Positions 49,401-60,400 of a stretch of 64,000 bases of DNA are shown here, in pieces. How positions within the stretch are numbered: the first letter of the stretch is position 1; each line of letters opens with the position of its first letter. Location: contig CM060127.1 in assembly GCA_030522415.1 (NCBI GenBank), forward strand, positions 3,789,707 through 3,853,706, given 5' to 3'. The notes beneath the pieces were generated by a model, which ran no database searches, was not told the origin of the DNA, and saw only the letters and a list, made by a program, of their open reading frames with translations. The DNA comes from Channallabes apus (lineage: Eukaryota; Chordata; Actinopteri; Siluriformes; Clariidae). The translations under genes were made by a program, and so were the position numbers.

Positions 49401-52400
49401 CAATTTCCAGATAGATGTGCAGCAACATTTGCTTCTCTAAGACCTTTGCTTATGTCTTTTTGTCTTGGCATTGTGTTAAAACACACTGGAATTCTCCAGA
49501 CCAGCAAACTGACAAAACTGCTTATCTAGAGATCTGCACACCCTGATGATGATCAGTTAATCAAGCGCTGATAATTAGCAGCACCTGGCTGTAACTTACT
49601 CCATTAAATCCTACGTAAGCCTGCATTTTTTTTTCTTTTTGGCTTCAATTTTTCCTTAATAAATAATTTCACACTACGTTTCTACAGACCCCACTGTCAA
49701 ACTCTGTAAGCTCTGTCACTAAAACAAATTCCTTGTATGTGCAAGCGTACTTGGCAATAAAGCTCTGATTCTGATTCAGAAATATATTGTTGTTTGTCTA
49801 ATGTTGTATTTGATTAATACTGAGATCCTCTACAATTTGATGATTTTTATTATGTTTTACACAAAAAAAACATAGAATTAAAAGAGAGGGCACTGACTTT
49901 TGAACATGACTGTACTTCTGACTGTAGTTTTTATGCTTGCCAATATGGTTTCCTTACATTTCTCCTTATCAACCACTTCCTCAGCAACACCAACCCCACG
50001 GCATGTCACTCCATGCTGAGGGAGAGTCAGCTCCACGATACAGCCGTATTTCAGCAGCTCTCCCTGGCTGTCTGTCTCCAGGCTCCAACCAACATCTGTA
50101 CATGTTGATATGTCCTTCACCTTAAAAGAAAAAAAGAAAAAGAAACACTGAAAAAACGCATGGAAGGCATTTCAACTGTTCCTCATGATGAGCTGGAAGC
50201 AAATTGTGGAACTGAGGTGACTGAGGTCACATCTAATAAGAAGTGTTCGTAAAAAGGTTGTGTAGGATTGACATGACTTACAACATCTCTCAACATAACA
50301 GATCTTCTGAGAAAGAAAACACTGCAGAATCAATTTGCAGTAAGATTTTGCTTTAGAAAAGATTCACAGAAACATTTCCATTCTTTATTGAGGATTTAGT
50401 TACTCACAGTGATGATGCGAGTTGACCAGCCATTGTAGCCCAGGTAATTATTAGCCAAATCTTGGCACTTAGCATGGCTGAGGGATTGGAATCCAGGGAG
50501 GAAGGTTGGGTTCTTGGTGCTCAGTCTAACCTGGACAGAGAGGAACAAACGGTGGTACTTTATCCAGGATGTGAACCCGATACTGGAGGTGCGAGGTGGT
50601 AATAACTAAGCCATCTTGGGTGCAGACACTAGGGTGCAAACACTTTAATTTATTGATTTTATGTTTACTATACTCCTAAATGCAGCATGATGTACTGCAG
50701 CTTGTGTGGCTTAGTTTCATTAAGGACAACCTATTCATCACCAGGTTCCTTTTTACTTCATTTTTAAATCATGTGTTAAGTAAAAGAAAACATTTTTAAA
50801 AAATCATGATCCAAATCTCCAATTTAAAATTAGCTGCAGTCATTTAAAATCTATTTCCATTTTTAAAATAGAAAAACAGATTGTTTAAACCAGGACATTT
50901 CATATAAATAACAAAGTATGTATATTATGGCAGCAGTAAAAGACAGTAAAGACTGACATCTAGTGGTGGATTATAGGTAACAGCAGGTACAGGAAGGTAT
51001 CTAATTGTACAGTAGTCTGATAAAAGATACAATTCCAATGGAGGAACTAAACAATGACTAATTAGCAAAAGAAATAAAATTTGCGACTCTATTACTTTAA
51101 AAGAAGCAAATATGAATGCTTTTAAATCCTCTATTGTCTTTAAATAAGCTTATTGTATTTACATGAGCTCTATAAACAATGTTGACTTCACATGAAAATA
51201 AAGAAAGTGCTACATTACTTTAAGTGGGACTTCCTGGAACAAACACTGTTTATCGGTGGCTCTCTGGGCCTTGGATGCCTGGACAGCGGAGTAAAACTTG
51301 ACCAGTGCATAAAAGCCTGGAGCAGCCACCGAGGCATTGGGACACACCTTCACCAGGTAGAGCGCTCCAAAGGCAGAGTACACACTGCGCAGAGACTCCT
51401 ACAACGGGTAATAATGCAGAAAAGAAGACTGAGAAAATCTTCATTCCCTGTTAGAGATAAGAGTATAAAATATGGACATACTGTGACATGTAGATTTGGA
51501 TTCAGTATTGTAATTATGTTGAGTTCAATAGACGATACATCACTACTGTATATGATACAGCCTGTAATTAAGGTGCTTTTCAATAGCATGGCTGATAATA
51601 GATTGTAGAGAGGGGGTAAAAACTATTAGGTTATATATCACAATTCATAAATGGCAATTCATGACAAATCACCACACTGACTTTAAAATCGATTTTTTTA
51701 AACTTAATTTAAATTTATAAATGTTTGCATTTAAGGTAGTAAAATGGTACAGTTACTCTATAGTCCTATGAGTGGTGCAGGCTAAACTATTCACACATGA
51801 ACAGGCAGCACAGCATCCTGTGTGAAATATATACAGATAATTTATTGATCCCTGTCTATATATCCATATCTATATATCAAACACCCAGTAGCACTGAGAA
51901 TAGAAACACAATGGCAGGTTTGTAGATGTGATCGCAAACTGTAGTGTTGAATTGTAATATTTATAAAATGTGATACTAATATAACTGCAATACAAATTAA
52001 ACTGGCATCTAGATATTGTGATATCATTATCAGCTGGTCACTGATGATTCCAATCCAAACTGGGTTGAGTATGCTAATTGTAAATGTTCTTTGTTAAGGG
52101 GGTCATAACCATTTTATTTATTTATTTTTCAGTAATGTTTGCTTCCATGTGCTACAAAATGTGAGGTTTTTCAATGTAGTTAAAAAAAAATTGCAAGCTA
52201 GTAAAAAATGTGACACACACACATACACAAACACGCACGCACAACATCCTGTGTGGTTTGAGTGGATTATTTGATAATTCTTTTTTTCTCTCTCTTTTTT
52301 CCCGTCTAGACATACAATTCTTCTACGTATTCTCCATGTCTTTTGCTCTGTCCTCAATGATGCTCCAAATCCATTACCTGTAAATCCTCTCCAGAAATCA

Positions 52401-54033
52401 ACTGGACTTTTGCCTAAGATTGTCTCTGGTGTATGCATATAGAATAACTTCAAGCCAAAACATGCTTGTGAAACAGTTTCTTTGTGTCATATGTTATATG
52501 TCATGAGGGTTTTAGTGTGTCCTTCAGTAGGAAAGTTCTCTGGTGTAAACATTTAATCAAAAGTGGTTCTAACTGTTAAACACTAAAGAGCTCTTAAACC
52601 AGGCACAGAGAAAATTACATACAGTATGTAGGTATTAATGTACCCAAATATACAAAATAAATCTGTAAAATTTTAACAGATTATATCTTCATAGTTAATA
52701 TTTTTAATAATTTTGCATAATGTACATGGGTCATTATACAGAAAAAGTGGAATTTGGGTCATAAAAATCTCCTGAAATTTTTTTTTTTTCATTTACTCCA
52801 AGAACTTTCTTTTATTGGTTTTTAATAACTTTCTTTTCAATTTATATGAATACACAAAAAGTAGAGGTTATTGAGCTTATGATTTTTTTCATACATTTAA
52901 TAACTGGTGTAACTTCTCTTCCTGGTTATACCAATGACGGTATCACCAGTGACAATTTAGAGAAAAATCGTAACCATTACTGTACATATCATAAAATTGT
53001 TTTCATGTGAAAGACCACATAATTTTACATTTACAGTACATATAGTCATTTGGCAGACGCTCTTATCCAGAGCGACTTACATTTTTATCTCATTATACAT
53101 CTGAGCAGTTGAGGGTTAAGGGCCTTGCTCAAGGGCCCAACAGTGGCAGCTTGGTGGTTGTGGGGTTTGAACCTGGGACCTTCCGAACCGTAGTCCAATG
53201 CCTTAACCACTGAGCTACCCCTGAGTTTTCTATTATGTTCAATTTGACGGTTATAATCATAAAATATGCAACACCAAATGACAGATTTAAAAGCTTCGCA
53301 TTAAATTGCTAAATAAATTATTACATTTCTAAGCAAACGAAGAGAGACATCTGACATAACCTTTGCATTTGTCCAGTCCTCTTCATCTAGTGACGTCTGA
53401 CTCATAAACATTTTCAAATGCATTTTAAAATAAATCTCTTTCTGTGTAACAGTAACAATGACATACTTTGGGGTGACTGACATTTATTTCATATTATTAA
53501 TTATAATAAATTGTTGTTTCATGATTTAATGTTTATTTTATAAGATATTGATGTTTTTGTGAATCAGATTTATTTCATGAAAAATATATCTTATACAGTA
53601 TGATTACACTTCCATGTATGATCATAGTGACAAGACGTTTCCTTGAACTTGGCCTTTAAAAAACGATCAATGTTAATCGTTAAAGTAAGTAAATTTGTTT
53701 CATGATTGAAATTCTTCTGAACATATGCAAGTAAAGTGTTTGCTGTGGTCATTAATTTATTTTTGGCATCAGCTAAACTAATTGACAGCAATTTCCACCA
53801 GTTTTGATCCATATAGATAAAAATAACCCAATTATGGAAATGTGTGTATAAATCTGCATAGTTCATGTACTGCAGCAAATTAAACAACGAGAGAAATTAA
53901 ACATACCAGAATTTAAATCATTACTTACATAAATATACGCTTCTGAAAAGCAAGCCTGTATATCCCAAATAAAAATAGTTTTATTGTTTTCAGTAGGTAC
54001 TCTAAACTCTATAATATCCGCCTCGAGCTCCAT
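39338..54033 (-). CDS. rdm1: RAD52 motif-containing protein 1, seven exons
   Basis: RDM1 is a vertebrate nucleic-acid-binding protein related to RAD52, tied to the DNA-damage (cisplatin) response. Exons in transcript order are 54033-53929, 51398-51219, 50530-50408, 50120-49958, 41213-41115, 40823-40744 and 39424-39338. They give 278 aa, close to the mammalian length. Introns 4 and 5 are phase 1 and the others phase 0. Exon 1 has FRVPTENNKTIFIWDI. Exon 2 is the RRM core, with VYSAFGALYLVKVCPNASVA and GFYALVKFYSA. Exon 3 carries the RAD52 motif (CQDLANNYLGYNGWSTRII). Exons 4-7 match the RDM1 C-terminus, including GNGKIAVECR and EGVIQ. The C-terminal tail is shorter than in mammals. Intron 4 spans 8.7 kb because of transposons. 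Its neighbours are interferon genes on one side and NLR-like exons on the other. Confidence 0.92.
40411..40465. repeat. CA microsatellite in RDM1 intron 6
   Basis: About 27 CA units. Confidence 0.95.
41325..41708 (-). repeat. 3' LTR of gypsy element
   Basis: The LTR runs from TGTCAGAGATG to TGCATGACA on +. It matches 46091-46474 without a visible difference. The pol frame runs 46 nt into it before its stop at 41663. Confidence 0.92.
41663..45121 (-). CDS. pol: Gypsy pol: protease, RT, RNase H, integrase, chromodomain
   Basis: An open frame of 1152 codons. Domains in order are an aspartic protease (FIDSGAAGNFID, about residue 67), reverse transcriptase with intact YLDDILIYS (about residue 390), and RNase H (VEVDASDVGAGAVLSQ, about residue 530). 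Next come the integrase zinc finger (HSSTIAGHQGTQ, CPVCARAK), the DDE core (DFVVGLPASDG, VSDRGPQFTA) and a C-terminal chromodomain (YLVDWEGYGPEERSWIP). The frame overlaps gag by 76 nt in the -1 frame. The last 15 residues are coded by the 3' LTR. No inactivating change is seen. Confidence 0.93.
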   Translation of the reverse strand: MRVLWVCRTSSGDLSTAPGKRPAPVSGGRDSPGPLLISTTTDATSSRLTVQVSLQIGHKRVRSTAFIDSGAAGNFIDSSYAKKLGVKFEALSQPVRITSVDGRPLSTSPITTQTQPITLLIDQHHEQIRFHVTSISSPPIILGHPWLLQHDPLISWTQHRILQWGATCTELCLGAPAGTCSRESEAPDVDTNAIPESYRDLAEVFCKRRAIHLPPHRPYDLAIDLQPGAVPPRGHLYSLTSTETQAMEEYITNALRQGTIRPSSSPAAAGFFFVKKRGGELRPCVDYRGLNNITIKNRHPLPLTNSALDALSGATIFTKLDLRSAYNLVRIREGDEWKTAFITPTGHYESLVIPFGLCNAPAAFQHLINDVLRDMLGRWAFAYLDDILIYSRTAEEHTQHVRAVLKRLLAHQLYCKLEKCAFHERSTTFLGFVISPQGVAMDPQKLEVVRHWPLPKTLKQLQRFLGFANFYRRFIRDYSTVAAPLTALTRPSSLPFRLNSTAISAFNRLCDRFTTAPILLHPDTSKPFVVEVDASDVGAGAVLSQRGPDQKLHPCSFFSKKFDTTQQRYGVGDRELLAIKWALEEWRHWLQGAREPFIIWTDHQNLITIRSLKQLNPRQARWALFFEHYNFHLSYRPGSKNTKADALSRQLEMEPPRADPAPVLPSSRIIAPLHLDLETRVRQAQTLETEPAGVPPGRLYVPNAMKSEVLQWGHSSTIAGHQGTQRTLRFLQRDFWWPSMAKNVKEFVQACPVCARAKNLNQPPSGDLQPLPVPRRPWTHIAVDFVVGLPASDGKNTIMTIVDRFSKAVHLVALAGLPSAKETAELILEHVVRLHGFPKDIVSDRGPQFTARFWKAFCRLINSTCSLSSGYHTNGQTERTNQQLERYLRCFITDRQRSWARYLIWAELSHNLHVSSATKLSPFEVCHGFQPSMFNHQEPEVDVPSAQQLVRRCRRLWTQANRAIQQANARYTIQHRRRHPPGRLFHVGDKVWLSTQNLHLHTESKKLSPRFIGPYRITHRINPVTYRLQLPAALRIHPVFHISQLKPFITSPMIPPSPPAPPPRIIDGGLAYTVRRILDSRPRGRGTQYLVDWEGYGPEERSWIPARFILDPELIQDYRRRVSSTPGPSGVGPGQGGTVMHTQSAAGTRTRK
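45046..46088 (-). pseudogene. gag: Gypsy gag, one frame break at a G run
   Basis: The first part (46088 down to about 45845) has a coiled-coil-like segment (LRREVAELRRENADLRAAVE) and a proline-rich stretch. The frame then shifts at an 11-base G run (45835-45845 on +). The second part, open to 45046, holds the gag core (FEFNATKYSTDRLRIALLVS) and a CCHC knuckle (CAYCGSAEHHRATC). The shift fits loss of one G, by mutation or sequencing error. The start codon lies three bases inside the LTR border. Confidence 0.85.
46079..46089 (-). other. Self-priming primer-binding site of gypsy element
   Basis: The minus strand reads AATGACTGAGC two bases inside the 5' LTR. The LTR itself at 46367-46377 reads GCTCAGTCATT on the minus strand, an 11-nt perfect complement. 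That LTR segment starts about 31 bp downstream of the TATA box (TATAAGAG at 46401-46408), so it would be the first bases of the transcript. This is the arrangement in self-priming Tf1/sushi elements. The gag ATG lies inside the site. Confidence 0.75.
46091..46474 (-). repeat. 5' LTR of gypsy element
   Basis: The 384-bp LTR appears identical to 41325-41708. A TATA box on the minus strand (TATAAGAG, 46401-46408) predicts transcription start near 46377. Confidence 0.92.
46567..48186 (+). mobile_element. Tc1-like transposon with long inverted repeats
   Basis: The 1620-bp element has inverted repeats of about 210 bp starting CAGTGGTGTGAAAAACTATT and TA at both borders. The transposase is on + from 46945. 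The first part is open to 47418 and has two helix-turn-helix motifs, GRPTKITPRAQ and LWTDETK. A disturbed patch with stops lies at about 47410-47460. The second part (47518-47967) is open in the same frame, with MMVWGCFAASGPGRLAVIDG, QQNNDPKHTSK and SPDLNPIEMLWHDLKKAV. It is inactive as it stands but close to intact. Confidence 0.9.
48428..49912. mobile_element. Old DNA transposon relic with inverted ends
   Basis: The left end (GGTCATGTTCAAAAGTTAGT) and right end (GACTTTTGAACATGACTG) are inverted copies of each other. The interior is decayed, probably coding on the minus strand. A Rex1-type 3' tail (CACTAAAACAAATTCCTTGT) interrupts it at about 49684-49785. It is part of the transposon load of RDM1 intron 4. 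Confidence 0.65.
53036..53220 (+). repeat. Teleost interspersed repeat
   Basis: It contains GGCAGACGCTCTTATCCAGA, GGGCCTTGCTCAAGGGCCCA and GTGGGGTTTGAACCTGGGAC. The same family occurs at 34520-34830, 22960-23105 and 5990-6130. It lies in RDM1 intron 1. Confidence 0.65.
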
Positions 54034-54246
54034 AAACAATCCCAGTTTTTACTTTCACTACTTAAAATACTTCATATCGTAATCCTCACACTGTAAACAA
54101 CGATGAACAATCGGCGCGATTATACATGCTAAATATTAAATATAAATATTAAATGTTATTATTTAGCGATAGGACGGATTTACAGTCATGTGCACTCAAG
54201 CCTTCCGTCGCGAACTTCCGTAAACAGAAAAAAGTTTCGCGCGCGA

Positions 54247-54254
54247 TGACGTCA
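54247..54254. promoter_or_regulatory. CRE palindrome near RDM1 start
   Basis: TGACGTCA, the full CREB/ATF palindrome, lies about 210 bp upstream of the RDM1 ATG in the only GC-rich patch of the area (about 54180-54370). A second GACGTC lies near 54270. No TATA box is seen, fitting a housekeeping-type promoter. Role is inferred. Confidence 0.5.
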
Positions 54255-54399
54255 CATGCGTCACGCACAGACGTCTTAAAGGAGCTACCGGGCATATCCG
54301 CTGCTCCCATTGGCTGGCGAGGTGACTTCACGACGTCTTATTGGTTGTTGCTAGACGCTGGACGAGAAAGGCTGCGTGCTATCAATTTTTCTGTCATGT

Positions 54400-55267
54400 A
54401 CTCTACACAAGATTACATTAGATTCAAATTTATTATCATTGTGCAAAGTACATGTACAGCCAATGAAATGCGGTTAGCATCTATCCAGCAGTGTATAAGT
54501 GGCCCATTTACAATAACAAACAGAAGGTGCAGTAGTTAATAAAGATGATATAGAGTAATAGCCAGTAATACACAGTATAACTGTGCAGACATTGTTCAGT
54601 AGACAGACATGTCAAGAAGATAACATGTTAAAAAAAAGTAACATTATATACAGTACATATGTACATATATGAGTGTCTGAAAGATACAGTATATACACAA
54701 TAAATTTAAGAGAAATATACAGTAGTACAGTGATAAGCATAAGTTAATTATGGTGTAAAGATGCATAGTGGATAGGTCAGTTCAATATAGACAGCAAGTG
54801 ACAGTGCAGTGGTGTATTAACTAGCACTTCATGATCAGTTGCTTAGTCTTGTAACATCCACAGGAAAAAAAGCTATTTTTCTGACTCTGAATTTTTTTTC
54901 CCACAGGTCCCCCGCGACCCTGAACACAGGATTAAGCGGTATGGAAATGAATGAAAAAAAAAAAGTCCATGATTGGGGGTAGAGGAATCTTTGATAATGC
55001 CTCTTGCCATTTGCAGACAGATGCTTCTTGCAAATGTTCTCCAAGGAATGGTAGCTGGGTGCCATTGATTTGTCCATGTACTTCAAAAAGGACACTATAC
55101 CAGATTTAATTCATCCATCTGTCTTTTGACTGAATTCCTTAATAAACTCACTCACTCCAAGGGACTAGGCAGTAGGCAGTGTACACCTTAGACAGGTTGC
55201 TAATCCCTCTCAGAGCACACAAGCATGCGCACACACACTCACACACTTACTCTCTCTCTCTCACTCA

Positions 55268-55353
<86 letters not shown>

Positions 55354-55980
55354 GGCGTTCAAGGCAAATATGGATAGTTCAAGGCGAACATGGATATGAG
55401 GCCCTCTGCATTCAGTGCTTTTTTAAAAGTGTTACCTTGAACTTCCATTCACTCATCATCCCATAGCAAACTTATCCAGCTGTCTAGAACGGCCCTGTAG
55501 AAAAACAACAACAACAACAACAAAACATTAACAGGTTAACTAATGCACAAAAATTTTATACAATTAGGATGTAACTCATTGTCAGTTTACATATCTGATA
55601 CAGATACCTTTGTATTTCAACATGATCAGCAGATTAATAGTTCACAATTGGCCTCTGTCTTCTATGCTGTTTCACGAAAGTAAGAAAACCCATGACAGGT
55701 CAATGGAGTGACACAAATAATACCAAAGAATACTTATTAAAAATGATTGTCTTATATTTATCCTTGCCTTCCCGTCTTTGTCTTACTCTTCTTCACTCTG
55801 TTTGTCTGGCTGTCTTCTTCTTCTCCCTTTAATTTAATGAATTTCTTCTGCTACATGACTGTTTCTTTCTCTCCTTCCAATCCTTTTAATGCATTTTACT
55901 GTTTCTCTTCATCACAATATTTATTTTCCTCTTTTTTGTATTTTGTCTTTGTACCTCTATCCTTTTCTTTTATTGATTTT
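54400..55980. other. Intergenic with repeats
   Basis: A LINE tail fragment (54410-54480, CAAATTTATTATCATTGTGC) and a fragment of the 6545-6860 repeat family (54905-54955) are present, followed by a long CA array at 55259-55350. No gene is recognised. Confidence 0.5.
55259..55350. repeat. Long CA microsatellite
   Basis: About 44 CA units with a few ACTC units at the start. The open frame through it is an artefact. Confidence 0.95.
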
Positions 55981-56437
55981 TTGGGGGGCGGAGCGGGGGA
56001 TTTCCCCCCGATTTTCTCCCTAATTTACTCGTGTCCAATTCCTCCCCGTCACAAGGGGGCTCCCACATTAAGGCTACTGCTACCACTCAGCCGGGAGGGC
56101 CGAAGACTATCACGTGTTTCCTCTGAACCATGTGACGTCAGCCGACCGCATCTTTTCGAACTGCAAGCTCACACACCGTTGGGGGCGGCATAACACACTC
56201 GGAGGACAGCTCTATCTGCTCCCTCCGTGTGCGCGAGCTCACAGATGCCCCTGATTGGCTGTAGAACCGATTAATGTGTGAGCACGAAGTACCTCTCATC
56301 CCTCCCCTCTGAGAGAGCTCGACCAATCAGCTCTCTCTAGACCACCGGCTGCGAGAGGTTACAGCATCACCCGGGAACCGAACCAGCGATCTCCGGATGA
56401 TAGGGCGAGCGCTTTACCACTGTGCCACTCGGAGGCC
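55981..56437 (-). mobile_element. tRNA-derived SINE with exact target duplication
   Basis: On the minus strand it starts with a tRNA-like head. Box A is in GTGGCACAGTGGTAAAGCGC and box B is GGTTCGGTTCCC. The 3' end is a short C/A-poor tail at 55981. The 17-bp duplication TTTCTTTTATTGATTTT flanks it at 55964-55980 and 56438-56454, so the insertion is fairly young. It is 457 bp, longer than the SINE at 23211-23402 and a different family. Confidence 0.88.
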
Positions 56438-56896
56438 TTTCTTTTATTGATTTTATTTGATTTGGATGTCTCTCTCTCTCTCTCTCTCTTCTTTTTGCTT
56501 TCTCCTCCTCAAATGTTATTTTCATGTCTTTCCTTCTCTTCTCCCCTTTTGGCACTGTATTTCTCTAGCTTTTATTATTTTTCCCTGTTTTTTTTTATTA
56601 TTTACTTTTTAAAAATAGCTTAGTCTTACTTCATCAAATGAGATTTAGTGGGTGGGAAAAACATGAATATTTGGGTGTTGGATTAAGAATAATATGAAAA
56701 TAATGTTCATAAAAAATATTTTTAATAATTAGCCTTATTGTGTGCATGGCTGGGGTAAACAGTGTAGGCCAAGACACTAAAATCTGGCCTTGCAAGCTTT
56801 GGCTTCAACAAACTTTGTTATTCCTTACTCCATATTCACTGATTTTCTGACTTTGTGCTCAATGGAGAGAATAGCAAGTGCAGACAGCCTCTTTTG

Positions 56897-57440
56897 CAGT
56901 GGCAGTTTTAGGGTAGGGCGAACTGGGCAGCCATAAGGATGTATCTGAGATCTACCCCAACTTTTGGACTGCTCTCAGGATTGCACTTACATTGCCAGTG
57001 ACTGTAGCTCAAGCAGAGAGGAGCTTTTCCAAACTCAGGTTAATCAAGACATACCTGGGGTCAACCATGTCCCAGGAACGGCTCACTGGCCTTGCTGTCA
57101 TAAGCATAAATCATACAATAGGGGAGCAGATCTCATATGATGCCGTTATTGATGACTTTGCATCTAGAAAGGCCAGAAAAGTCACATTTTAGTTTCAGTT
57201 TGTGGTTTCTGTTCTGCAGTGAAGTAAATAAGTTATTTTTCTTTAGTGTGATTTGTTCTATATTAAGTCTATATTTATATAATATTTGTTTGTACACAGT
57301 ATATTTATTTAAGCTATGAGTAGTTCAATAAAACGTGTGATGTGTACAAAATGTGAAGTTGTTTTTTTTTGTTTTTTTTTTGGTTGGGGCGCCGGGAGGG
57401 AGTCTCGCCCAGGGAGCAATTCAGTGTAGAACCGCCACTG
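56897..57440 (+). mobile_element. hAT deletion derivative with transposase C-terminus
   Basis: The ends are CAGTGGCAGTTTTA and, inverted, CAGTGGCGGTTCTA, flanked by a perfect 8-bp duplication CTCTTTTG (56889-56896 and 57441-57448). Inside, 56992-57192 encodes the end of the hAT dimerisation domain (TVAQAERSFSKLRLIKTYL, then LTGLAVISIN). Everything upstream of that domain, including the catalytic core, is deleted. This makes it a non-autonomous copy of a ZMYM/TTF-type hAT. Confidence 0.88.
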
Positions 57441-57448
57441 CTCTTTTG

Positions 57449-60400
57449 TGACATGGTTGAGTCTGTTCTCCTCCCGTTATTTCCGTTTTTTTCTGCACCA
57501 CTTGTAACGTTGTTTCATGGCTGTAGATGGAAGTCTCCCGCTCCGCAATCAAACTGCAGTAAATAATTTTCCGCTTTCGTCACACGGAATGTGCCATTGT
57601 AGTGTGTTGGCAACTCGCGTTGCTAAATTAAAAACTGAAAGTAAAAAACATCACACACATAAACTCAAATTAAAAGTCAATATTTCTTTCTTTCTTTAGC
57701 AATTACATGATTATATACTATTTTATCAAACGATTTCTTCTAAATTGACTGAATAAAAATAATGCAAATTACATACATATACCTACAATTATAACAAATG
57801 TAATTTATTATTTTTTTAATCAATATTTGTTTAGTGGTAAAATATGGTAACAACATGTGGTTATCATAAATATTAGCAAGGAACATTCACAAACCTTTTT
57901 AAAGTTTTGTATTAGTGAAAACGCCTGCATCGATACACTGCAGTACAAAAGTGGAAGTGAAACTGCCGTTGATTCCTGCGCCATTTTAAATACCTGCATG
58001 ATCTGTTTATTAACGGTAAGAATTCTAGTTATCTCTCTATATACACAAACTTTAAGGCAAAAATAATTGATTTAATTGTGTATGCAGTTCACCGCACTGG
58101 TTATAGAGGTCTATTAGCACTGTGAATGTTGAACAGGGAGGGAGAAGGAGAGGGGGAAGGGAAGCGCTCCGAGTCACACTCCAACACCGTGGTGTATTAA
58201 AACTGAATTTCGTTTCTCAGTAAAATGATAAATAAAAATGGTCAAGTTCAGAAAAGTCTGAGTGATGACCTCCTATGGCTTTAACAAGTCTTATACCGTC
58301 GTCCAAAGCGTTGTCTTACTCACAGCAGGATCACAGAATGAGACAATACCAGGCATTAAAAATATGAGATGAAGTTTTACAATCTCTTTAGCTATTAATC
58401 TTCCTTAGAAGTGTTACCCACAGTGTAGATGATCCTCTACATTATTCCCATTTCTTCCCCTCAGCACAAAGTCGTCATCTTATCGTCTTTTTAACAAATG
58501 GAAAGGTTGAAAATGCAGCCAAGCTCAAACACATTTCTTCCGGCAGTTCATACTGTGTACAGTAGTTGATTCAATAAATAATGAACCTACAAAAAACGTA
58601 TTAAAAAAATATTTTACATTTTATTCTTAAAATGTGGCTGAACAAAACCTTTACCTTTTCAACAACAATTATTTTCTTCTTTTTACAATTATTACTATTT
58701 TTCACATAATATATTTATATATTTATCATATTTAATATAATACATATTGAATACTATAGAATTACATTCACCTATTGTTACACCTAGGTTGGGCCATAAC
58801 AGGAGTGAAAAGAAAGAAAAAAAAAGAAAGGGGGTGAGACCAAAAGTGCGTTTGCTTAGTGTTTATTTACAAAATATGAATAAGCAAATCGCCAAATGGT
58901 GGCTGTGAGCTTCAGAAGCCGACAAGGCCAAAACAATAAACAAAATTCCCTCTACCTCGTACCAAAGTGAAACAACTAACGTGCACCAAAACAAATCAAG
59001 AAACAAAAAATACAAAATTCTTCCCTTACTCCCTAGCTAACCACAAACCAAGAAGAAACAAAGTGCAAACCAAATGGCGTCACCTCCTTACTAAGCCACT
59101 AAAAAAAGAATTAAATACAAACAAAATTATTTACAATCCAAAACAACAAAACAAAGAGGAGCAAACACAAAAGCATAGTCAAAACAAGCAAAAAGGTCAT
59201 ACACGGAATAGGCGAACAAAATCCAAGCAATCATCACAAGGGTAAAGTCTAAGCGTAGCCAGGAACATAGCAAGGGGGTCATACACAGAATAACATTTAC
59301 AATCAATTATGGAATAAACAGTAAGCCAGTCTGTACTCTGTAGCACTGTGGTCTGAAGGCCTTAAGTAGGCCTCTGGGTCTCCTAGGTACCCAATCCTCA
59401 GACAGGAGGCGGGACCAACAAAGGACAGGCAGGGCAGCAACCAATAGATTTCAGGCAATGACACACTGAAGAGGGTGGGACCTGAAACAACAAGGGATGA
59501 CACACCCCTATCCCACCACCAGCAAAGACCTAGCAGAGACAAAGCAAGCATAACCAGACACACAAAAAACAAATAAATCCAATATACTAACACTATTCAA
59601 TTGCATTTAATTATATTCATTATATTAAATTTATATTCAATATGTGAAAACACATTTTAGCTGCTTTCAAAATATCGAAATACGAAATACAGTATGAAGA
59701 AGAGAACTCAAATTATTGTAACATTTACCCATCTGTGTAACTTCAAAGTACAGCAAAATTAATCGACATCCTTAAATCTGTAATTAGATTAGAGTCATGT
59801 TTTTAAGCAATTCTCATAAAAGGACATAGGAAGTCAGTCAATTTATATCAACCAATCTTTATGTGTACTTTATCCGGGGGGATTCTGCTTTGTGTTAGTG
59901 TTCAGTGTGTTAAAGTACGCTAGTAGAAATACAGAGTAATAATGTAGAGCTTTAAAGTTCATTCTTCTGTAGAATGACGTCACCCACTGTCCATGGTTCC
60001 CTATGGCTTGGCAGATGGCCAACTCTGTGGCTGTATGCATTGCTTTTTTCACTAGTCAGAGATAAAGTTTTGTTTTAAATGTCCTCCAACCAACTACACT
60101 GTAAAAAATCCAACTAGATAAATGCTGAATGAATTAATACTGTATTGTTGTCCCAATTTCTTACAGTGGTATTTGCTGAGACAACAGGTATAATAAGGAG
60201 AAGAGAGAATTCACACCAGGAGAAGGGTAAAAACATTTGCATTTAATTTGAATAGCTAACATGTCTTTGTTAACTATTTTAAAATCACTGTGTTTTTAAA
60301 AACTTTGGAGACTGAATAAATGTAAAAATTCAAGTTGAGCCAGCAATTTACCTTCATTGAGATGCAGTCACGAGTCACAATATCCTGAGGCACTCTGACA

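Noticed and set aside
56360..56437. Possible tRNA gene on the minus strand
   Set aside because: Boxes A and B are present but the sequence continues into a 457-bp SINE with target duplications; it is a SINE head and not a tRNA gene.
58777..59600. Possible solo LTR beginning TGTTACACCTAGG
   Set aside because: No matching CA end with a convincing 4-6-bp duplication could be fixed, and no second copy is in the window.
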